47,869 nt of DNA. Origin: DAIUFH01 sp036844705. Its GTDB lineage: Bacteria > Bacillota > Clostridia > Tissierellales > Tissierellaceae. Where the stretch lies: assembly GCA_036844705.1 (NCBI GenBank), contig DAIUFH010000008.1, forward strand, positions 1 to 47,869, read 5' to 3'. The position numbers were made by a program, and so were the translations under genes. How positions within the stretch are numbered: position 1 is the stretch's first letter; each line of letters begins with the position of its first letter. The notes beneath the pieces are model-generated. The model was given only the letters and a program-made list of their open reading frames with translations, did not search any database and was not told where the DNA came from. This document shows positions 43,098 to 47,869 of the stretch, piece after piece.

Positions 43098-44141
43098 TTA
43101 TTGAGTCACCTCTTTGTATATTTCAGGGTATATAATTTCAGCCATATACTCTATAGCTTCACTGTAATATGGACCTGCATTATATAAGAAATATTGCTGA
43201 GGCAAATGAGCAACTCTACCCTCTTGAATAGCTGTTACACCTTTCCACGCAGGGTTTTTTTCAAACTCCTCTTCAATAGACTTTATTGCCATTTCATTGC
43301 TCCCTATCATACTAGTAACTAGTACATAGTCGGGATCTTTTTCAACGATATACTCTATATCTAAAGGTGTGGTCTCCGAGCCTATAGTATCTGGTGGCAA
43401 ATCTGAAGCAATATTATCCAGCTTCAAAATATTTGCCACATCCCCTGCTATACTATTGTCTAGTTTTACTGCAATTGTTTTGGATGTTATGTACAGTATT
43501 ACTACTGATTTTTTATCATTAGGAAGCTTAGCTACTATTTCTTCCTTCTGTCTTTCCAGTTCATCTATCTTTGATTCTGCTAACTCTTCATTCTCCAATA
43601 TCTTTCCAAATGCTCTATAAGTCGATATGACATCATCATATCCTCTTATATGAGTAGTCACAACATCATATCCCATATCTCTAAATTTCTTGGCTTGTGT
43701 TGACTGAGTGCCAACTTGAGCTATTATTAAATCCGGTTGATGAGAAATTACGGACTCCATATCAATAGAATAAACAGGTCCTATATTGGGAAGATTTCTT
43801 ATCTCATCATTATATTCTGGAATAAGCTTTACATTATCCGACACATCCGATGTACATACGGATTTCCCTCCTAAGTCATACCAAATATTTAGAGGGGTAC
43901 CAGATAAAACAGCTACCCTTTCAGGTTTCTTTTCTATGACTGTTTCAAGTTTAAGAAAATCCTTCACTTTTAGTGGATAACTTGTCCCCTGTACTGATAT
44001 TGCCAATTCACTATCATCTGCTTTTTCTGCGGGTTTTGTATTACTTAGCCCTCCTAGGCTTGTTGAATTTGCACATCCTGTAACAATAGATATTGTCATG
44101 ATTAGAATCAACGGAAATAATACAATTCTATAATATTTCAT
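43098..44141 (-). CDS. BtuF-like substrate-binding lipoprotein, importer 1
   Basis: About 347 residues. Lipoprotein signal with lipobox SIVTGCAN, then a TroA/BtuF-type binding fold: KPERVAVLSGTPLNIWYDLGG, VISHQPDLIIAQVGT, YIVEKDPDYVLVTSM. First gene after the cobalamin riboswitch. Two in-frame ATGs are possible; 44141 is preferred because GGGG lies 9 nt upstream, while ATG 44150 directly abuts it. Ligand likely a corrinoid, another tetrapyrrole or a metal chelate, by context. Confidence 0.9.
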   Translation of the reverse strand: MKYYRIVLFPLILIMTISIVTGCANSTSLGGLSNTKPAEKADDSELAISVQGTSYPLKVKDFLKLETVIEKKPERVAVLSGTPLNIWYDLGGKSVCTSDVSDNVKLIPEYNDEIRNLPNIGPVYSIDMESVISHQPDLIIAQVGTQSTQAKKFRDMGYDVVTTHIRGYDDVISTYRAFGKILENEELAESKIDELERQKEEIVAKLPNDKKSVVILYITSKTIAVKLDNSIAGDVANILKLDNIASDLPPDTIGSETTPLDIEYIVEKDPDYVLVTSMIGSNEMAIKSIEEEFEKNPAWKGVTAIQEGRVAHLPQQYFLYNAGPYYSEAIEYMAEIIYPEIYKEVTQ

Positions 44142-44172
44142 ACTTTTCATCCCCTTTTTTTCTTTAGAATGT

Positions 44173-44486
44173 AAAAAAATTCAGCAACCTTTTATTCTCG
44201 GTTGCTGAATTTGCTGAATATAAATTATTACCTATTATCAATTGTAATAAAAACCATCCAAAAGTTATAGCTTTCTCCATCTACCGTAGAGTTGTATTCT
44301 TGCTAATAAACAGGAAAGTATTCTGACTTAAACTCATCATCTTTTCTGCCTTCCCAGTTTCCCAGTGGCATATTAGAAAAGACTCATTATTTACAGCGGC
44401 GGGACCGTGCAAGATTTTCACTTGCTTCCTTAAATTACTATAGAATTATAATTCTATAAACCTATTCACCAAATATTTAATTTTCA
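44173..44486 (-). promoter_or_regulatory. Cobalamin riboswitch with terminator
   Basis: Minus-strand leader with the conserved B12 aptamer: GGTCCCGCCGCTGTAA around 44405-44390, then GCCACTGGGAAACTGGGAAGG (the B12 box and following stem) at about 44369-44349, and the pairing elements AAGCAAGTGAAAATCTTGC upstream. It ends in a textbook terminator, GGTTGCTGAATTT paired with AAATTCAGCAACC (44212-44177), with a U-run. Adenosyl- or other cobalamin should switch off the ~17 kb operon downstream, which begins 30 nt later. Confidence 0.95.
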
Positions 44487-44492
44487 TTCTTA

Positions 44493-44521
44493 ATTATACA
44501 ATAGAAATAAATCCTTATCAA
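44493..44521 (-). promoter_or_regulatory. Promoter of the cobalamin riboswitch operon
   Basis: TTGATA (44521-44516), 17-nt spacer and a perfect TATAAT (44498-44493) on the minus strand. The upstream permease gene ends only 30 nt before it, with no strong terminator seen. Confidence 0.8.
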
Positions 44522-44550
44522 GTACCTTAAAACATATTATAATTCACAAT

Positions 44551-45687
44551 TTACGATTGTATCTTCATCTTATCTAATGCACCTCTCTTTATATCCCACA
44601 GTTTCATCGCCGCAAAAAGTAATACTATTGATAACAATATATAAAAAATCCTATTAGTAAATATGGTATGCTCTACAAGTTGAAATTCTGAATATGGAAC
44701 TATCTTATTGAATCTAATTATATATTTTGAAATCTGATTATGGTGTATATTTGAACTATACAGCCAATATAAAAATTGTATAATAATAGGGATAATTCCA
44801 TTATCAAAGATAATTTGAAGTACATAACTTAAAGACGTAACAATCGTAATAGTAGGCAGAATCCATAAAATTGTGTATTTAAAAAAAGCTATATATGAAA
44901 TAGGATCCCCTGTCACCTTTGAAAAACCATGAAATAGCCAAGTAGCATGCCCTGCCACTAGCATTACTATAATAAAAGCTGTAAGTATATCAGCTAAATA
45001 CTTTCCTCCTACATATTTAAAAGAAGAAACCTCTCTAGTATATATAAGTTCATCTAAACCATATCTTTTATCCCTAACAAATGTGAATCCTGTAACAAAT
45101 ACCATGAAAAATCCTATTGCTATTCCGATGTAATCAGCAAAAAGTCTTGCATAGGCATTTGTAATCTTATCTTCTTTAAGAATAGATTCATATTCTTTTT
45201 TCTCTACTTCATAAGGCTCTTTCGTAGCAAAACATAAAAGATAATATTCTTCATTATAGGCTGTATTCCCTCCTAAAACTCTGTCTACTTTTTTCATAAT
45301 ATTGTCAAAGTCCTCATTAGTCATATCAGAAGATTTATCTTCAAATTCTTTTATAGCATCCTTTAAAACACTCTTCTCACTATCATTTATTCTTTCATAT
45401 ACTCTATTGATTCCTTTAATCTTCAGAGTATTACCATGTTCATAATCCACTTTCATATTTTCATATACACTTCTTGTTATTTCTTTATCATTAATCGTTA
45501 ATATATCATCTTTTTTTACCCAGAGGACTTTAGTATCTATCCTTGGTGGTATAGGTTTTATCCAATCTCTTTTTAAATCCCCAACGAATTGAGTATAATA
45601 AAACAAAAAAGTAGATACTAATAAAATTACAATAGTAATGCTTGTAAATTGATGTTTGAGTTCCTTTAAAAAAACCTTCCTAAACAT
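44551..45687 (-). CDS. ABC-2 type permease with large extracytoplasmic loop
   Basis: 378 residues. One N-terminal helix (~12-32), a long polar loop (~35-180) probably outside the membrane, then about five helices to the C-terminus. FVTGFTFVRDKRYGLDELIYTREVSSFKYVGGKYLAD is the cytoplasmic motif typical of ABC-2 permeases that pair with short ATPases. It sits 6 nt after the ATPase gene. Substrate unknown; such systems export lipids, antibiotics or peptides. ATG after GGGAGGTG. Confidence 0.82.
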   Translation of the reverse strand: MFRKVFLKELKHQFTSITIVILLVSTFLFYYTQFVGDLKRDWIKPIPPRIDTKVLWVKKDDILTINDKEITRSVYENMKVDYEHGNTLKIKGINRVYERINDSEKSVLKDAIKEFEDKSSDMTNEDFDNIMKKVDRVLGGNTAYNEEYYLLCFATKEPYEVEKKEYESILKEDKITNAYARLFADYIGIAIGFFMVFVTGFTFVRDKRYGLDELIYTREVSSFKYVGGKYLADILTAFIIVMLVAGHATWLFHGFSKVTGDPISYIAFFKYTILWILPTITIVTSLSYVLQIIFDNGIIPIIIQFLYWLYSSNIHHNQISKYIIRFNKIVPYSEFQLVEHTIFTNRIFYILLSIVLLFAAMKLWDIKRGALDKMKIQS

Positions 45688-45693
45688 ATATGC

Positions 45694-46401
45694 CTACACC
45701 TCCCTTATAAACTTCATATAGGCATCGTCTAATGTCAGAGAATTCGCTTCTGCAATCATTCTCCCAACTGCACCGTCATAAACAACCTTGCCCTTGTTTA
45801 AAACTACTAGAGTCTTGCAACTTAATCTTATATCTTCAAAAATATGAGTTGACAACAATACCGTTCTATCCTCTCCTATTTTGGAGAACATTTTTCTAAT
45901 TTCAATACTTTCTTCCGAATCAAGTCCTATTATTGGCTCATCTACTATCAATACTTCCGGTTCTCCTACCATAGCTACTGCTATTCCAAGTCTTCTCTTC
46001 ATTCCCCCTGAAAGCGCCTTAGTCTTTACCTTAAATAGTTCTTGTAAATGTACTTCTTCCAATTTAGATAATATTTCAGCTTTAGAAAGTTTCTTGTTAG
46101 AAAGTGCAGCAAAGTAATCTAAAATTTCATATACTGTAAAATTAGGATAAAAAGAAAATTCTTGAGGAAGATAGCCTATTATCTTTCTTATTTCTTTTTT
46201 GTTTTCAATGTTTATCCCATCAAAATAAATTTCTCCTGAAGTCTTAGGTATCAAGGTCGATAGTATTCTCAGCAATGTGGTCTTTCCGGCACCAATTGGT
46301 CCTAAAATCCCATGAACGCCTTTATCTATGTTGATATTTATATCATCTAAAACCTTTTTATCTCCATAATCCTTCATAAGTCCTTTTACCTCAATATTCA
46401 T
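45694..46401 (-). CDS. ABC-2 type transporter ATP-binding protein
   Basis: 235 residues. Walker A GPIGAGKTTLLRI, Q-loop YLPQEFSFYP, signature ALSGGMKRRLGIAVA, Walker B VLIVDEPIIGLDSEE, H-loop LSTHIFED. The SGGMKRR signature is typical of export-type (NatA/CcmA-like) ATPases. ATG after GAGGAGG; overlaps the small membrane-protein gene by 11 nt, so translation is coupled. Confidence 0.92.
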   Translation of the reverse strand: MNIEVKGLMKDYGDKKVLDDININIDKGVHGILGPIGAGKTTLLRILSTLIPKTSGEIYFDGINIENKKEIRKIIGYLPQEFSFYPNFTVYEILDYFAALSNKKLSKAEILSKLEEVHLQELFKVKTKALSGGMKRRLGIAVAMVGEPEVLIVDEPIIGLDSEESIEIRKMFSKIGEDRTVLLSTHIFEDIRLSCKTLVVLNKGKVVYDGAVGRMIAEANSLTLDDAYMKFIREV

Positions 46402-46696
46402 AGTAAATCCTCCTCTTCACCTCTAAGAACAAAAAATATTCATATGCCTGCGATGCAATCAAAAAAACGAGAGTTACTATGGTCAATTGTACTATTCCTA
46501 TACCAATCTTTAAAAATAATATCAATGATAAAATAATCGGCATCCCAAATATTAATAATATCCAACGCAGCTGAATTTTCTTTAATTTTCTTTTGTTTTC
46601 TTTAACCTTTTCAATTTGAGCTTTATCGTATTCTAAAACATCAACTCGTCTCCAAACTTCATCTAAATATTTGCGATTATCTTCTCTACCTTCCAT
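46391..46696 (-). CDS. Small two-helix membrane protein, possible sigma-factor partner
   Basis: 101 residues; not recognised. The N-terminal ~42 residues are highly charged (EVWRRVDVLEYDKAQIEKVKENKRKLKK), probably helical and cytoplasmic, followed by two hydrophobic helices (~43-65 and 67-90) and a short basic tail. It lies directly after the ECF sigma gene (12-nt gap), the usual place of an anti-sigma factor, but it lacks the zinc-binding His-Cys motif of classic anti-sigma domains. It could hold the sigma factor at the membrane or be part of the transporter. AGGAGGTG before the ATG. Confidence 0.7.
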   Translation of the reverse strand: MEGREDNRKYLDEVWRRVDVLEYDKAQIEKVKENKRKLKKIQLRWILLIFGMPIILSLILFLKIGIGIVQLTIVTLVFLIASQAYEYFLFLEVKRRIYYEY

Positions 46697-46708
46697 TTAT
46701 TCCACCTC

Positions 46709-47230
46709 CTATTGATTAATTTCCCCGTTATATAAGGTTTTTAATTTTTTTCTTCCACGAAAAATATTTATTTTAACTTGAGCTAAACTCATTCCCATTA
46801 TTTCCGATATTTCCTTATAAGACAGTTCCTGAAAAGCATACAGATATAGTACTACTTTATACTTTTCATTTAAACTGTTAAAACTTTTTATAAAGCTCTT
46901 TCTTCGCTCTTTATCCAATATCTGTTCTTCAGGAGAAAAGGAGGAAATAGAATCTAAATCTAGAGTTATGTTTCTATTGTTTTTTCTAACATAGTCCACT
47001 GCCCTATTGTGTATAATAGAGAATAAATAGGATTTCAAAGTACTATAATCTCTAATTCTTTCCCTATACACATAGATAAAAGCAAAGCTATCCTGTACAA
47101 TGTCTTCAGCAATATGGTAATCCTTTAATATAGTTGCTGCAAAATTTACGGCTTCCTCTCTATATTCAATTACGAATTCCTCAAATGCTTGTTTGTTTCC
47201 TTCTTTTAATAACTTTAACTTATCTTCCAC
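46709..47230 (-). CDS. ECF-type RNA polymerase sigma factor
   Basis: 173 residues, standard for group 4 sigma factors. Region 2 is visible as AEDIVQDSFAFIYVYRERI with LKSYLFSIIHNRAVDYVRK, and region 4 as LNEKYKVVLYLYAFQELSYKEISEIMGMSLAQVKINIFRGRKKL. GTG start with GGAGGTG 7 nt upstream. It lies among ABC-2 transporter genes and probably drives this operon in answer to envelope stress or an antimicrobial compound. No ECF-type autoregulated promoter could be assigned within the window. Confidence 0.93.
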   Translation of the reverse strand: MEDKLKLLKEGNKQAFEEFVIEYREEAVNFAATILKDYHIAEDIVQDSFAFIYVYRERIRDYSTLKSYLFSIIHNRAVDYVRKNNRNITLDLDSISSFSPEEQILDKERRKSFIKSFNSLNEKYKVVLYLYAFQELSYKEISEIMGMSLAQVKINIFRGRKKLKTLYNGEINQ

Positions 47231-47249
47231 CTTTTCACCTCCAACTACA

Positions 47250-47869
47250 TTATTCCTTTTCCTCCTTCTTGTATATATATAATAGAAAAATCAAACCCAA
47301 TAAAATAAACTCTAATCTCGTATAAATAAATGAATTTGGCAATTTAAAAGGCACAACCTCCATCTCCCTTCCTATAAGCATTGAAAGAGAATATATATCA
47401 AAAAAGTTGTTTCCAAATATATCAGCCCACACGGGGACTATATCGCCCCCTAAATTCAAAAATCCAATAAGAAATACTACAGTTACCAAGCCATATATTA
47501 ATTTTACATTGATTTTCCCTAAAAGCATACTCAATCCTAAAAGGAATATAAAGGTTGGAAACAAAAATATAAATATAAGCTTTATAAAACTCCCAAAGGC
47601 GCCATATCCAAACATGATCTTATAATATATAAAGCTCATAGAAATCGGAACTAATGATGTCAATATAAATGTAACAAATACGGCAAAAGATTTTAAAATA
47701 TAGTATTTAGTTTGGGTTATAGGCGATGAAAATATAATACTTCTTGCTCTCATCTCCTTATCGTTAAAAATACTTGATACAATAAATATCATAGCAACCA
47801 TTAACAATGGAGAGATCAAATTTAGAAAAAGTGTATAACTCCAATCTGAAAAAGGAGCAGTTCCCATAT
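47250..47869 (-). CDS. ABC-2 type permease, C-terminal part (runs off the window)
   Basis: About 205 residues visible, reading to the window edge without a convincing start, so the N-terminus lies outside. It shows about six hydrophobic segments and the cytoplasmic motif IFNDKEMRARSIIFSSPITQTKYYILKS, like the motif in the permease at 44551. A charged tail YKKEEKE ends it 20 nt before the sigma gene. Probably the first permease of the same export operon. Confidence 0.75.
   Translation of the reverse strand, partial: MGTAPFSDWSYTLFLNLISPLLMVAMIFIVSSIFNDKEMRARSIIFSSPITQTKYYILKSFAVFVTFILTSLVPISMSFIYYKIMFGYGAFGSFIKLIFIFLFPTFIFLLGLSMLLGKINVKLIYGLVTVVFLIGFLNLGGDIVPVWADIFGNNFFDIYSLSMLIGREMEVVPFKLPNSFIYTRLEFILLGLIFLLYIYKKEEKE

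Noticed and set aside
47250..47869. Complete 205-residue permease starting at 47867
   Set aside because: The frame reaches the window edge, no SD can be seen, and the first helices expected of an ABC-2 permease are missing, so the gene is truncated by the window.

Overview
The window looks like a chromosomal segment of a strictly anaerobic, low-GC Firmicute of the Clostridia/Tissierellia type. The signs are AT-rich intergenic DNA, strong AGGAGG-type ribosome binding sites with frequent GTG and TTG starts, a pyruvate formate-lyase system, a T-box, lysine and cobalamin riboswitches, and Gram-positive lipoprotein signals. No rRNA, tRNA, CRISPR array, prophage or insertion-sequence transposase was seen. 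The species cannot be named from sequence alone.

Layout. 1-5.6 kb: a pflB-pflA-fnr-like operon (minus strand) with a near-perfect Crp/Fnr box at the activating position, divergent from a FAD/Rieske oxidoreductase. 5.6-11.2 kb: a DMT transporter, an M29 aminopeptidase bracketed by dispersed palindromic repeats, a decayed and internally deleted copy of an M20 amidohydrolase just upstream of an intact paralogue, and an orphan OadB/OadG sodium-pump pair whose 40-residue gamma subunit is easily missed. 11.3-18.2 kb: a membrane-anchored J-domain protein and two amino-acid ABC importers. One is a TrpXYZ-type system behind a tryptophan T-box plus a 9-codon leader peptide with tandem Trp codons. The other is a polar amino-acid importer behind a lysine riboswitch. 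18.2-26.8 kb: mnmA, a MarR-controlled heterodimeric ABC exporter, a small Cys-containing protein, a PAS-PAS-GGDEF-HD-GYP c-di-GMP enzyme and a family 8 glycosyltransferase.

26.8-44.5 kb holds the most interesting system, an apparent single ~17 kb minus-strand operon of 14 genes. It starts at a consensus promoter and a cobalamin riboswitch with a strong terminator, and ends at a bidirectional terminator. In transcription order it encodes: a BtuF/BtuC/BtuD-like importer; a CobN/BchH-like large chelatase subunit with ChlI- and ChlD-like AAA+ partners; an unrecognised lipoprotein; a second BtuF/C/D-like importer; and a nitrogenase-like set (NifD-like, NifK-like, NifH-like and NifB-like). The arrangement suggests uptake of a tetrapyrrole or metal compound, metal insertion and low-potential reduction, shut off when cobalamin is plentiful. 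The substrate and product are unknown. The NifD-like subunit lacks one P-cluster-type Cys and the FeMo-co Cys, so ordinary nitrogen fixation is unlikely.

44.5-47.9 kb: an ABC-2 type export system with an ECF sigma factor and a small two-helix membrane protein; its first gene runs off the window end.
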